Counted from the stretch's first letter, positions 53,557-64,000 are shown. The stretch: 64,000 bases of DNA from Trichostrongylus colubriformis (GCA_963978905.1 OZ022257.1:33989685-34053684); one strand, 5' to 3'. Notes: generated by a model not told the origin, from the sequence alone. Numbers and translations are program-made.

Positions 53557-55639
53557 AAAGGCGATCAGGTCACGGTGAGCTTTTACAAACCGGTTTTTTA
53601 TATTTTATAGGGTGACATACCTGTAGCAAAAAACCGGTCTCAAATTTGGCTGAATGGTATTGGGGGGCCCAGAAAATAGTTAATGTTCGATCCCCACTGA
53701 GGACAAATTTTTGCATTTTTCTAGTTTTCATACAATTGTGCTCATGTAAGACCATATGTGCAATATCAATTGTGATATTCATGCTCAAGGGGTCGAACTA
53801 CCCTAGGTGACAAGTTTTCAGCCTTATCGTGATTTGGACCCAAACTCGGAAATTTGGGTGACTAATAGTACTACTACTGCCATAGTAAAGAGCACTCAAC
53901 GAAAGGAGGTCGCTAGCCGATGTAAGGAAATATTTGCTATCTTTTGCTATCGTATGGTGTTGCTAGGTGCAGTTCACGTGAAATACGTTGATTCTGCACA
54001 TGCTCCATTGAATTTAATCGAGGCTGCTAGTTGTTCGTCTGTACAAGTAGAGCAGTGACTATGTGCCCGGGTGGGGGTAATTACGCCCAAAATCCGCGCG
54101 GCCGCCCGCGGCAAGCGGCGCGGCAAGTCCGAGTTGGATTATATCGTCTCAGGAAATCTGCACATCTAAGATGGCAATCATATCTAAACTTAAGGTGCGA
54201 CAGCGCGGGCGGTCGCGTGCGCATCGTTGCTGGGGCGTGCTAAGCGGCGACGTACTGAGTGTGGGTATCTCGTAGGACGTTTTGTTTGTATCTGATATCT
54301 CGTTACAATCTGCATTACTCGTAAGTCGTTTGTCGTATTGATTTAGCGATAACCCCTCTTTCTATTTCATATCATCTAACCATTTTCGCACTCTTGAATT
54401 CTACGGCTTCTGTCTGAATTCGACCCACGTATTTTGAACACCTCCCTTGACCCGGTGTTAATATAGTTGGTGGGGGCACTTCACTGTGCTCGGAGTCGCG
54501 TGCTACTTTTGCCTAGGTTTTTAACCTAAGGCTTTCTTTATGGGGAAGTCTCTATCCCTCCTAAAGAAGGCTTAGGTAATAATATACACCTGAGAGTACA
54601 AACTGATGACTGAATAACGGTTTCGATTGCGCACAGTGAGGGCCTCTCCACATCAATATTAGCGCCGCTGCATCTACTTTTATGACGCTCTAGAGACGAT
54701 GACTGATGGAAGAGTCCATTTTCATTTAGTGATTGAATATAATGAGCGCGAAACTTAGTCTTCAAAGTGTTTGATTTTTCAACAAGGAAAATCGTGAAAC
54801 GTCAGTTCTTCAGACAATTTTCGCACTATCAGTAGCTGATCATTGGTGATCGGATATTGAGGTATCGAAAGGAATAGAAAAATCTCCCTACATCCGCGCC
54901 GCTCGCCGCGGGCGGCCACGCAGATTTTTGGCGTAATTATCCCACCCCTATGTGCCCATGTCCATCCCACTGTCTCGAATTTGGGTCAAAATCGCAATTC
55001 GGATAATATTCGGCGTTTAGGGCTAATTGGGTCCCTTAAGCACGAATATCACACTAGTTTCGCAGGAAAACGCCTGGCACGCGTGCTAGGGGCGCCGAAG
55101 GGTCCAAACACCTCCACCACTGAAAGCTTGCAAAGGTCACTTTCGTGCACCAGCGACGAAAATTTCAGTCATTTCGCATGTGCGCAGATAGCATAGCGCT
55201 GGACAAAGAAAATTAAGAAAATGCAAAAGCGAGAACGTCGAGGGGTCTTGAACGACAAACACCCCTTCCGCTGTGCCAATGCCAGCCCATCCCCCTATCC
55301 ATTATGCCCTCCAACTAATGTAAGAGCGTTACCCTGTGCAACCCCTATCAATTTTCTTTGCTTCGCTTAGCAGTTACCATAAGTGATTCTACGTTTTTGA
55401 ACCGGCTCGCAGTGGTTTCGGCGTAGATTTGAAGACGGTCTTCTGATATGCATATAGCAGCTGGAAAGCATTGCAGCAAACAGGTCAAAATGGCTTCTTT
55501 TAAGCAACTTTTGTCACTCATTCTCTGGGCATCCCAAAACCATTTAGCCGAATTTGAGACCGGTTTTTTGCTTCATGTATGTGACCCTATAAAATGCAAA
55601 AAACCGTTTTAAAGAAGCTCACCATGACCTGATAGGCCT
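53557..55639 (+). mobile_element. TIR element A, left half of a 3.5-kb palindrome
   Basis: It begins AAGGCGATCAGGTCACGGTG and ends with the complement (ACCATGACCTGATAGGCCT). The terminal repeats are about 110 bp and contain an internal hairpin (ACCGGTTTTTTGC ... GCAAAAAACCGGT). Without the 880-bp insertion and its 9-bp duplication it is about 1.2 kb, and it matches element B at 55797-57094 in inverted orientation. No transposase recognised. Confidence 0.82.
54069..54948. mobile_element. GC-ended element with perfect 9-bp duplication, nested in element A (880 bp)
   Basis: The ends GGGTGGGGGTAATTACGCC and GGCGTAATTATCCCACCCC are inverted. TATGTGCCC is duplicated at 54060-54068 and 54949-54957. 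Its subterminal region (GCGCGGCCGCCCGCGGC) is like that of the three smaller GC-rich copies, so this may be a longer family member. The insertion is absent from the corresponding place in element B. No transposase: the interior frames are under 80 codons. Confidence 0.88.
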
Positions 55640-55796
55640 GGAGGGACGCGCAGGGTATGGGAGTTCACTGATTTCATAGTAAGGATTCTAGAATGGGCCT
55701 CAGTCCTTTTCACCGGAGAACTCTTTCCCTCGAGAGGACCTCGAGCCGTTAGGGTGGCAAGGCTACGTGGTGCGACCCTAGGTGGAGGACTGACAA
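55640..55796. other. Spacer between the two palindrome halves
   Basis: 157 bp of unique sequence between the inverted elements A and B. Confidence 0.7.
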
Positions 55797-57094
55797 GGAA
55801 GGCCCATCAGGTCATGGTGAGCTTTTTCGAAAAGGTTTTTTGCATTTTATAGGGTCACATACATGAAGCAAAAAATCGGCCTCAAGTTCGGCTAAATGGT
55901 TTTGAGGGGCCCAGAAAATGAGTGACAAAAGTTTCTCAGAAAGAAACAATTTAGACCAGTTTGCTGCAATGCTTTCCAGCTGCGGCGTTCAGTATATGCA
56001 TATCAGAAGACTGTCTTCAAACCTACGCCAAAACCACTGCGATCTGGTTCAAAAATGTAGAGTCACTTATGGTAACTGCTAAACGAAGCAAAGAAAGCTG
56101 ATAGGGGATGCTGATAGTGGGATAGATTGGGATTGGCACGGTGGTGGGGGTGTTTGTGGTTCAAGTCCCCTCGACGTTCTCGCTTTTGCACTTAATTTTC
56201 TCTGTTTAGTGCTATACTATTTGCGCACATGCAAAATGACTGCAATTTTCGTCGATGGTGCATGAAAGTGACCTCATTTGCAAGCTTTCAGCGGTTAAAG
56301 TGTTTGGACCCTTCGGCGCCCCTAGCACGCGTGCCAAGCGTTTGTCTGCGAAACTAGTGTGATATTCGTGCTCAGGATACTCAACTAGCCCTAGATAAAA
56401 AATACTATCCAAAATGAGATTTTGACCCAAACTCGAGACAGTGGGGTGGACATGGGCATACAGTCACTGCACTACCTGTACAGACGAACAACTTACAGCC
56501 TCGATTAAATGCAGTGGGGCATGTCCAGAAACAACGCATTCCAAGTGAACTGCACCTAGCAACACCATGCGAAGGCAAAAGATAGCAAATATTTCCTTAT
56601 ATCGGCTAGCGAGCTCCTTTCGTTGAGTGCTCTGTACTGTGGCAGTAGTAATAATACTATTGGTCGCCCAATTTTCCGAGTTTGGGTCCAAATCGCGATT
56701 AAGCTGAAAACTTGTCATCTAGGGTAGTTCGACTCCCTGAGCATGAATATCACACGTACTTTGCGGGAAAACGCCTAGTTCCCCTGTTATGAGCGTTGGC
56801 AGGTGCAAACCAACTTCGCTTAGTACGCAAAAATACTGGAGATAACGGTTCTCTGGTAGAATAAAAATTTATTTTGCACATATTTTGCACGTATGGTCTC
56901 ACATGAGCACAAATGGATGAAAATTAGAAAAATGCAAAAATTTGTCCTCAGTGGGGACCGAACCATCGACTATTTTCTGGGCCCCCGAAAACCATTTAGC
57001 CAAATTTGGGACCGGTTTTTTGCTTCATGTATGTGACTCTATAAAATGCAAAAAACCGTTTTGAGAAAGCTCACCATGACCTGATGGGCCTTCC
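55797..57094 (-). mobile_element. TIR element B, right half of the palindrome (1.3 kb)
   Basis: The ends GGAAGGCCCATCAGGTCATG and CATGACCTGATGGGCCTTCC are perfect inverted repeats, continuing with the same hairpin-containing terminal repeat as element A. It is inverted relative to A and collinear with it, with a moderate number of substitutions. It lacks the 880-bp insertion. Confidence 0.85.
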
Positions 57095-57314
57095 GTGTGA
57101 GGGCTAATCGCGGACCAAAAACCACCATGCTCTTACCCCTGAGACGCAGGTGGATTCAGGAGATGGGCTCGCTGTTTTTGCCGTGCTGTGCTGATTCATA
57201 CCCTCTGTATCCATGCAGACGTTGCTTGCATACGTGTTGAGGCATTCTTTATGGTGAAGTTGGTATCCTGCATTCATTTCATCCGAAAGCCTGCATTCTA
57301 ACGACTGAGAAGTA

Positions 57315-57458
57315 CAGCTCATTTCGGAGAGCCTGATAGGGCGTGGCCTACGGACTTGGATAAGTGGCGAGTGAGAGTGTGCGGCGGAGTGAGAGAGTTT
57401 GACACGCTCTCATCCAAGTCCGTAGGGCACGCCCTATCAGGCGCTCCGAAGTGGACTG
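57315..57458. mobile_element. TA-flanked MITE (CAGTCCA ends), copy 3
   Basis: 144 bp. The ends CAGCTCATTTCGGAGAGCCT and the complement of CAGTCCACTTCGGAGCGCCT are inverted, with inner TATC/GATA-GGGCGTGGCCTACGG shared with copies 1 and 2. TA precedes it; the right flank is TG. Confidence 0.82.
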
Positions 57459-57539
57459 TGCATGGAAGGCGGTCCAGAGTAGCCTGCAATGAATAAGCCC
57501 CAAGTATATTTGGAGACAGCCTAACTGACTACCCCTCAC

Positions 57540-58560
57540 CCAGCCTCCACGACAAAGCATGGCAAACTGCTCGCCTTACGGCAAAAGCATGGTAAAAGCT
57601 CCTAATACGGAAACGTGGGGTAGGACGCTCGGGAGGAGCTGCTACAACTTTAAGGCTATAATAGGCTGCCCAAATCGAGAGGGACTGAGGTATCTATCTG
57701 TACTTTCAACGCACGAACTCTTGCATCGGAAGCGAGTATCGAAGAACTGATGATGCAAGCTAGGAATATCAAGTACGACGTCATCGCACTGACCGAGACG
57801 AGGAAGCTTCACCCGCCACACGCCGCTTACGAGACTGGAGAAGAACTTTTATTTCTAAGTTGCGAAAGGAAAGGCGTTGGCAATGCGGGCGTTGTCGTTA
57901 GCATGCACTTGGCCAAGAACATCGATTCGTACTGAAAAGTGACAAGTTGAATCGGACGCTTACGAATGAAGTATGTGGTTCAATGCTGGCTTTGACCATC
58001 TTCGAAACCTACGCATCAATATCAAAATACGACAAGGATGAGCTCAAAGAATTTTATGTTGAATTCGAGAAGTTCCATGAAGATGACCATATCTTCTTCA
58101 TAGTCATCGTCTGCGACTTCAACGCTAAGATCGGTCCTAAGAGAAGCGGATAACGAACTTCACATCCACCAAGCGTAATGGATGAGCCGAGTAAAAGGCT
58201 GACTGTTTTAATCCCATCGGTAAACTCCACTCATGGTGACTCACAGCTCCAGAATCCCTTTCATCTGAGATGGACTTGGGAGTTACCCGATGGATGATTC
58301 CATAACGAGATCGATCACATCATCTTCAGTCGGAGATTTTGCCTGACCAACGCTGTTGCTGTTGCTCCAAAGTTCTGTACAGGATCAGGCCATCAACTAA
58401 TCCTCGCATAACTGCCCTTTTTGAAACGTTGTAAGGAAGCAGCGAAGATTGGATTCCGTTATCGGAAACAACAGCGACGAGCACAACGTGAAGTAGCAAG
58501 TGATCATTATCTCACGTTCAAATTTGCGAAGCACTGCACAGAGAAGATAGAGAAAGATCC
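57540..58560 (+). pseudogene. Second RTE-type LINE copy, 5' part, heavily decayed
   Basis: Leader and endonuclease region of the same family as 3809-6649. CTGCCCAAATCGAGAGGGAC precedes a lost start codon. Then readable pieces in changing frames: STFNARTLASEASIEEL, MMQARNIKYDVIALTETRK, VVSMHLAKNIDSY, VIVCDFNAKIGPKRSG, TGSGHQLIL and, near 58510, a deleted region resembling the RQRGAARAA-ELAK segment. Many stops and at least one large deletion. Confidence 0.85.
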
Positions 58561-58929
58561 GAAGGAAAATGGTGCTGCGGAGCAGTAGATACTTATTAAG
58601 ATGTTTAGACTACCCGTCCATCGTCGAGCCCTTTGACATTGCGCGGATCCCAACTTCTTTTCCATTACTCTCGGTGTTGAGCCTTGGTTGTCCGGTGCGC
58701 GACCACCTTAAGAAACTCTGGATCTTGTGCTTTGTTACGGTACGCCAAAGAGTGTGCCAGACGTAAGGGAGGACGACGGAGTAATCGCTATTTTGGCTGG
58801 GATACTATCGTCAGTCGCTGAATTCTATCGCCAGCCATTTCTTTTCATCGAGTGACCAGCGAATCGATGTTTTGCTTTAACGACGTGAACCACATGACCC
58901 TTTATCAAAGACATAGCCCTGATGTCAGA

Positions 58930-59340
58930 ATTGTAAAGGTTCGTCTCTTTGATGGCTTATCGTTAGGCCTAAAGACGACACTTCATGGATGTCCTCAGCC
59001 GCCTTTTCAGTGACCTTGTCAAGGCCCATTTTCTCCGGCATGGCTGAGGACGGAGAGAATCGATGTGTTGAGAGATCTGCCCGGAGCCTGCAATATTTGG
59101 TATTGTCCGTTACGCATCTTATGGAGTTGAATGCAGCCCATCTAGCTTTGTGGTGCCTCACCAACTCTTACATGAGCTCGTTCCTCACGTTTAGCAGGCT
59201 TCCTAGGTATTCCTACTCATCGACGCTTCCGATGGCACTCTCTTCCAGGAGTACTTGGGTGCTATTCGGAAATAGTTCCTCTCGAGCTCCGCTTGAAGTG
59301 CTGAAGTGTTGATGACAAGACCGTAGTGTTTTCGTCAAAA
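58930..59340 (-). pseudogene. LINE C-terminal fragment in opposite orientation
   Basis: On -, VRHHKARWAAFNSIRCVTDN then TKYCRLRADL matches the RRKRAAWGAFKTIEGVV-KTKNIRLRAHL segment of the intact copy. It points against the 5' fragment at 57540-58560, so the locus was rearranged after or during insertion. Confidence 0.65.
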
Positions 59341-60028
59341 CGATTCAGCATCTCAAAGGCCTGCTTGCCTCGCCTGGCCTCGGTGTTTTCGTTGTGTGTA
59401 CATGTTTCAATGGGCGTGTGACTACTTAATGTGGTGTGGACATTCCAAGATTTATTCTCATTAACAAGTTAATATATAAGTTTCTATATATAACCCATTG
59501 ACGACCGCGGCATTTTTGCTTGTCTGGCGCGTGGGACCGCGCGGGATTTTCCCACCCTCCGCGTGTGACACGACGTCATGTGACACTGTCCCACAGGGAC
59601 ACCTTTCTTGAGAAGCCATCATTTTCCACCTTTTTGCATTGTAATTAGGTTCCCAGCTGCACACATAATATACATAATAATATAGACCACATTTAAATAG
59701 CTATCTTGTATTAAGCTTTGTATTAAGCTTTTAGGCGAATTATCGCAGGCGATGCGTTAGCTGCTATGAAGAAATGTGCAAAATTTAAGGGCGCAAATAC
59801 GCTGCATCTCATGCCAAAAGAGTCTGTACCCGTTGCAGCAGATGCAGACTATTTGTGCATTGATTGTTTTCAAAATACCTGATGGTTATCTACCCCCTGT
59901 TTAGAAGCTCAATAATTCAACAACCAAAAGTTATTTTCTTAGGCCATGCTCTGTATAGAAAACCTTCATGATTGAGGTATACATAATTAAAAAAGGTCAA
60001 ACAAAAGTTGAAAAAGAAGCTTAAAATA

Positions 60029-61276
60029 TTAGGTTGTCCCAAAAGTCTTGTAGTATTTTCCAAAAAAATCAATAACTTTTGTTTACCCCGAGGCAGGTCT
60101 AGGCGGTTCAGGATTATGGTAGGGGGTTCTCTAAGCTTTCTAAGGAAATTTATATTGACCCACCAGATTCCGTGGAGAGAGCTACAGTGCCCGTAGGCGA
60201 TACCCACCCAACACGCGGTGTCATCTTCTATGAGTGGTCTTGCGGCACCAAAGCGACGGATGCTTGCCACTCCATCAACGCTGCATTGGGCAAAGGATGT
60301 GTGAGCTACGAGACCGTGTGCCGCTGGTTTATCAGCCTCAGCAACGGCGACATTGACATGGAAGGCAAGCCACGCACGGGACGCCCACACGCATTCGACG
60401 ACGACACGCTGTTCTTCGCCGTTCGCGTCGATCCCGGAACCACCATGCGCGAGCTGCAGGAGAGGAATGGACAAGCACCCTAACCGTAAACTGTCGCCTC
60501 CACGAGCCCGGTTGTCGGAAGGTGCTGTCGTGATGGACCTCATGCCCTGACGGATGCTCACGAAAGTGCCCGTGTAAGCATCTGTCAATAGCTGCTGCTC
60601 CGCCCGCATCGCAGCGACTTTCTCGTCTATCTGGCTACGGGCGATGAAAGCTGGGACATGTACGATACCAACGCACCCCGTACCTTTTGGCTGCTACTTG
60701 ACGCCGAGCTGCCAACGCAGCCCATGTCCGACCTCCATCCGAAGAAGATTCTACTCTGCTGCTTCTGGACGTGGAAGGAATGGTTTTCAGGAGGTGCTGG
60801 CACAAGGCGAGACAGTACCCGCTTCCGTATACACCCACCAGCTCCAGCAGATCGCCGTCGCTATTCGAGAAAAGCGCCGGAGAAGGTCCGCAGTCACCTT
60901 CCTCCATGACAGCCCACCCATACGTCGCGAAGTGTACCCAGGGCAAGCTACAGGAGCCCGGCTGGGATGTGCTGCCCCACCCGCCATACGCTCCAGACAT
61001 TGCCCCTTCTGACTATCACCTTACCCATCCTCTTGAATCCTTCCTGGTCAAGAGAAAATTCGCTGATTATGACATGCTTGTAAAGGCGATCATTGACTTC
61101 TTCGACTCTCAGAACCTGGAGTTCTGGGAGGAGGGAATCAACGATTTACCTATGAGGGGGCAGAGCGTTGTCGATAACAATGGTGAATACATTGTTGCCT
61201 GATTGTTGTTTGTTGGAAGAAAAAACAATAAAAAGTGATGATCGAAAAATCCTACAAGACTTTTGGGGCAACCTAA
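60029..61276 (+). mobile_element. Full-length but mutated mariner (1248 bp)
   Basis: The ends TTAGGTTGTCCCAAAAGTCT and the complement of TTAGGTTGCCCCAAAAGTCT are flanked by TA at 60027-60028 and 61277-61278. The transposase reads through several frames: THPTRGVIFYEWSCGTKATD, ALGKGCVSYETVCRWF, GDESWDMYDTNAPRTFWLL, LHPKKILLCCFW, AVAIREKRRRRS, VLPHPPYAPD then IAPSDYHLTHPL, ending NNGEYIVA. The first and third catalytic aspartates are visible. The HDNARPH-like segment is altered (HDSPPIRRE). Frameshifts make it inactive. It belongs to the same family as 15590-16482. Confidence 0.92.
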
Positions 61277-61333
61277 TATAGGTTACAAGATGTGACACGA
61301 CATCGTGTCACACGGTCCCACGCGGCCAACATG

Positions 61334-61357
61334 GTGTGACACGACGTCGTGTCACAC
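61334..61357. repeat. Perfect 24-bp palindrome
   Basis: GTGTGACACGAC followed by its exact reverse complement. A near copy (one mismatch over 20 bp) lies at about 61291-61310 and a third, less symmetrical copy at about 59563-59582, both inside the same element ends. Confidence 0.85.
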
Positions 61358-61608
61358 GGTCGTCAATGGAATAAATATATTTACATCTTGAATATTACCT
61401 TTCTCCCTTCCCTTACTGATGAGCACAGAGGGAGAATATTCTACTCTGTTTGGTTTCCGTCTGAGGGCCCGTGCGAAACGGAAATAAACTAACACTTTGT
61501 TACAAACAAGTAAATAATTGTTAAATGATTATAACACATAATTATCTCTTTGACCAATCACTCGGTTTGAAACGAACGCGTATGAGGGTGAATGTTCGAA
61601 TATAAACC

Positions 61609-61614
61609 TTTATT
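61609..61614 (-). promoter_or_regulatory. Polyadenylation signal for the - strand gene
   Basis: AATAAA on -, about 200 bp after the stop codon of the terminal exon at 61813-62071. The spacing is plausible for a nematode 3' UTR. Confidence 0.5.
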
Positions 61615-61812
61615 GTTTAAAGAAAACCTTCGCAACTATTTCATTTTGTAAAATCTGAGCTGTTTTTACCACCTAACGCGCTTCTTGAACTTTTCATGAA
61701 GTAAGAGGTGGATGTAACACTTCATTCTATAGCATTACTGTTTCGTACTGGTTTACAGTGGTATGTCAATAGTCGTGCAAACGAGCCGAAAGCGTAGGGT
61801 CGCTCGCATTAT

Positions 61813-62071
61813 TTACTGATAAACGAGGTTCTGACAACCTGTCGCATTCGTCAGCATTTTGAGCTCTGACGCTGTCACCGTGTAACAGTTTGCAGAGCTG
61901 TTGCTGGTGCTGTAAAACGGTGTTCGCGAGTATATCTGATACCTATGAGGTAACCGGTCACCCTTCCGAATGAGGCTATGTGCGTAAACTTGAAAGCACA
62001 CTTCACAATAATTCTCGATGAGTGGGTCATCGCACTCAGTGAAGATTTCGAAGGTGCGCAAAAAAACATAA
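61813..62071 (-). CDS. Terminal coding exon of an unrecognised cysteine-containing nematode protein
   Basis: A good acceptor (TGCTTTCTTCAG) ends just before 62071 on -. The frame then runs 85 codons to TAA at 61813, reading TECDDPLIENYCEVCFQVY, then RYQIYSRTPFYSTSNSSANC, then LTNATGCQNLVYQ. Four cysteines in a regular arrangement, NSS and NAT glycosylation sequons, and no transmembrane segment suggest part of a secreted or extracellular domain. A polyadenylation signal follows on -. The upstream exons should lie at higher coordinates but were not located. Its 5' side would face the myosin gene. Confidence 0.5.
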
Positions 62072-62841
62072 CTGAAGAAAGCAAAGGGAGTCTTTTGGCC
62101 CTCGATCTTCCCATAGCTTTTATTTTTTGCTTCGACGAGATTCACTGCCAACGGATATGTGTTGCGAGGAGCTTTTCACGTCGCTCGAAATTTAGGAGCC
62201 TTCCGTTTGCCCCTGTTAGCGCTCTCACTTCTAGAATTTTCTACCCAAAACTATTTACCAAAAATTGTCATCGTTGCTCCGCTATTTACAACGCGTGGTG
62301 GCCCCTTTTAGGTGGTGGGAGCGCTTGGATGTACGGCTTCAGAATGCACTTATTATTCACCTTAGCGCCGCGGTAAGAGCACACCCCTTGCACTTGTGGA
62401 GGTGGCTATTTGCCCGCGCAGAGAATTGAATAGTGAATCATCTCGAACTATACCTTTTATGACAAAGGCATTCAGGTAGGAAATCGTATATGGAATCCTA
62501 AAAGATTCTGACCGTTAAGAAAGGTCAGGGCACTGCAGTAATCAAAGGTTATGATGCAGCGAGAATTCAACCTCTACAGCAAGCAGCTCCCTCCGCGAGT
62601 CGAAAGTATTTCGGAGAAAAGCTCTGCGACTGCCATGCCAACAGTTCTGTAGAGCTGCATGGATATGCAGTGCGAGAGCAGTGCGCGCTCGGCTTATACC
62701 AACATCAATCCGCACAACTTACGGCACGATCTCAAGAGCTGGCATGGGCGGTCCTGTCCCGTCCGGAGGAGGGCGGTGGAAAAAACGAAGGCTCGAGCAT
62801 TCAGTGGAGCATTTCTGTCGCCTTTACCGCCGACGAACGAC
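62072..62841. other. Presumed intergenic/5' region between divergent genes
   Basis: It should hold the upstream exons or promoter of the - gene and the promoter/5' UTR of the myosin gene. I could not identify either with confidence. Confidence 0.4.
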
Positions 62842-63346
62842 ATGTCCAACCATAGTGAATACGAAAAGGACCCCGGATGGCAGTATCTCAAGAGATCTCG
62901 TGAGCAGATCCTTAAGGTGCAGTTCTTTCGCATATGGTCATCAAACGCTATCCTGTTTTAATTTTTTGGGTTTTTGTGCATAGCCAATGCTATTTATTAC
63001 AGGATCAATCTCAGCCATATGATTCCAAGAAGAATGTATGGATTCCCGATGCGGAGGAAGGTTACGTAGCTGCTGAAATCAAATCCACAAAAGGTGACAA
63101 TGTAGTCGTGATGGTTGGTGACAAAGAGGTTCGTCCCGCTTTTACTGAACAGACTGCTATTCTTATCCTTTTTTTGTCATTTACTTGCTCGCATCTCGGT
63201 TTCAGAAAACCGTGCGGAAAGACGTCCTGCAAGAGATGAATCCGCCGAAATTCGAAAAAACAGAAGACATGTCAAATCTGACGTTCCTCAATGATGCATC
63301 TGTTCTTTACAATCTGCGATCTCGTTATGCTGCTATGCTTATTTAC
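62842..63346 (+). CDS. Class II (muscle-type) myosin heavy chain, first three coding exons (gene continues right)
   Basis: Exons 62842-62916, 63003-63128 and 63206-63346, all phase 0 with GT-AG introns of 86 and 77 bp. They give 114 residues: exon 1 reads [20 protein letters not shown], exon 2 [20 protein letters not shown], and exon 3 [20 protein letters not shown] followed by [20 protein letters not shown]. This is the N-terminal SH3-like subdomain and the start of the motor domain of nematode body-wall/pharyngeal myosins. It ends just before the expected YSGLFCVVINPYK. The ATP-binding loop and rod lie beyond the window. It is the thick-filament motor of muscle. The residues do not let me choose between the several nematode paralogues, so no symbol is given. 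Confidence 0.95.
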
Positions 63347-64000
63347 GTGAGTCGTTTGTTCCTGTGTAGAAGCAATGACACTGTGTTCACCATCTGAGTT
63401 TCTTTTAATTTGCTTCGGCATTCCAGTTCACAGCAAAAAACCCTGTATGAGCATTAGGCTCACTTTGAAACTACAGTATCCTTCAAAAACTGGTTTGAGG
63501 GAAATTTAATTCAATTCAAGCAATCTACAGCTTTCTACCCCATGGGCAAAAGGCCGTATGATACGTTTCAGGGGCACTACTTCTCCACATAAACGGTTCC
63601 CCACGCTTTTTGTAGCGAGTATGCACATTAGACTATGATTCAGCCTTCGGAACAATCTATGGAGCCTTATAAAAAAGCTGCCCTGCACCGTCTCATTTGT
63701 GTATCGAATGTATTTATCGCTAGAAACAGTGTGTCGAGCGACAGTCGATAGAGTCGATTGCGCCATTGTTCTGAGAAGAGTTTGGCGGATGAGAGACGTG
63801 CAAACAGTGGCTCTGCATCCAGTTTACCCACGCGCCACCCACTCAAATCCTCTTCTCGTGATCCCCAGAAATTGAGAAATCATGAAAAATAACAGAAAAA
63901 AAATAATGGCACTATGTAGCTTGAGGGTGGCGGCATACCAGAACGTAACTGACATGTCGACCCGCCTCAAAATTGTGCTGATTATGAGTCATGTAGAGCC
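63347..64000 (+). other. Myosin intron 3 (incomplete)
   Basis: Starts with a consensus donor GTGAGT at 63347. The next expected coding segment is not found before the window ends, so this intron is over 650 bp. No repeat recognised. Confidence 0.6.

Larger units (their letters stand above)
59490..61361. mobile_element. piggyBac-like nonautonomous element, interrupted by a mariner
   Basis: The ends CCATTGACGACCGCGG... and ...CGGTCGTCAATGG are inverted. Both flanks carry TGTGACACGACGTC-type sequence and GCGTGGGACCG. Near 59748-59881 a short + frame ends ADADYLCIDCFQNT, reminiscent of the cysteine-rich C-terminus of piggyBac transposases. Without the mariner it is about 0.6 kb. The superfamily call is inference: the expected TTAA duplication is not clear. 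Confidence 0.45.

Noticed and set aside
59917..60609. 230-codon frame on -
   Set aside because: Antisense to the mariner transposase; the + strand carries the recognisable motifs.

Overview
The window is eukaryotic and looks like a parasitic clade V (strongylid, hookworm-like) nematode. Three observations support this. There are spliced genes with GT-AG introns and nematode-type myosin heavy chain exons. There is an RTE-type LINE whose protein is of the kind that is very abundant in Ancylostoma/Necator-type genomes. The non-coding space is filled with mariner, Tc1-like and MITE elements. The species assignment is inference from these families; no ribosomal or mitochondrial marker is present.

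Only three host genes can be defended. (1) A seven-exon adenosine-receptor-like G-protein-coupled receptor lies on + from 22607 to 48948. Its exon phases join into one 343-residue seven-helix protein, and its two largest introns (9.4 and 10.3 kb) and a 5.2 kb intron are packed with transposons. (2) The last coding exon of an unrecognised cysteine-containing protein lies on - at 61813-62071. (3) The first three coding exons of a muscle-type class II myosin heavy chain lie on + at 62842-63346, and the gene runs off the right edge.

Layout: 1-170 mariner transposase tail; 3.4-6.7 kb nearly intact RTE-type LINE on - with two nonsense codons; 7.3-16.5 kb MITEs, minisatellites and a deleted mariner; 17.7-22.4 kb MITEs and a pair of direct repeats; 22.6-48.9 kb the receptor gene, whose introns carry fold-back elements, a palindromic mariner end, a LINE fragment interrupted by a Tc1/mariner element and several TIR elements; 49-53 kb mostly unexplained sequence and a second copy of an intronic mariner-like element; 53.5-57.1 kb a large imperfect palindrome made of two inverted copies of one TIR element; 57.3-59.3 kb a broken second LINE; 59.5-61.4 kb a mariner sitting inside a piggyBac-like element; 61.8-64 kb two host genes.

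The most notable material is transposon architecture. It includes a GC-rich family with 9-bp target duplications whose copies carry different numbers of a 23-24 bp internal repeat, a mariner end duplicated as a 0.68 kb hairpin, and several datable nested insertions. None of these elements has an intact transposase here. I found no CRISPR, operon or prokaryotic-type system, and no convincing intact functional tRNA or rRNA gene.
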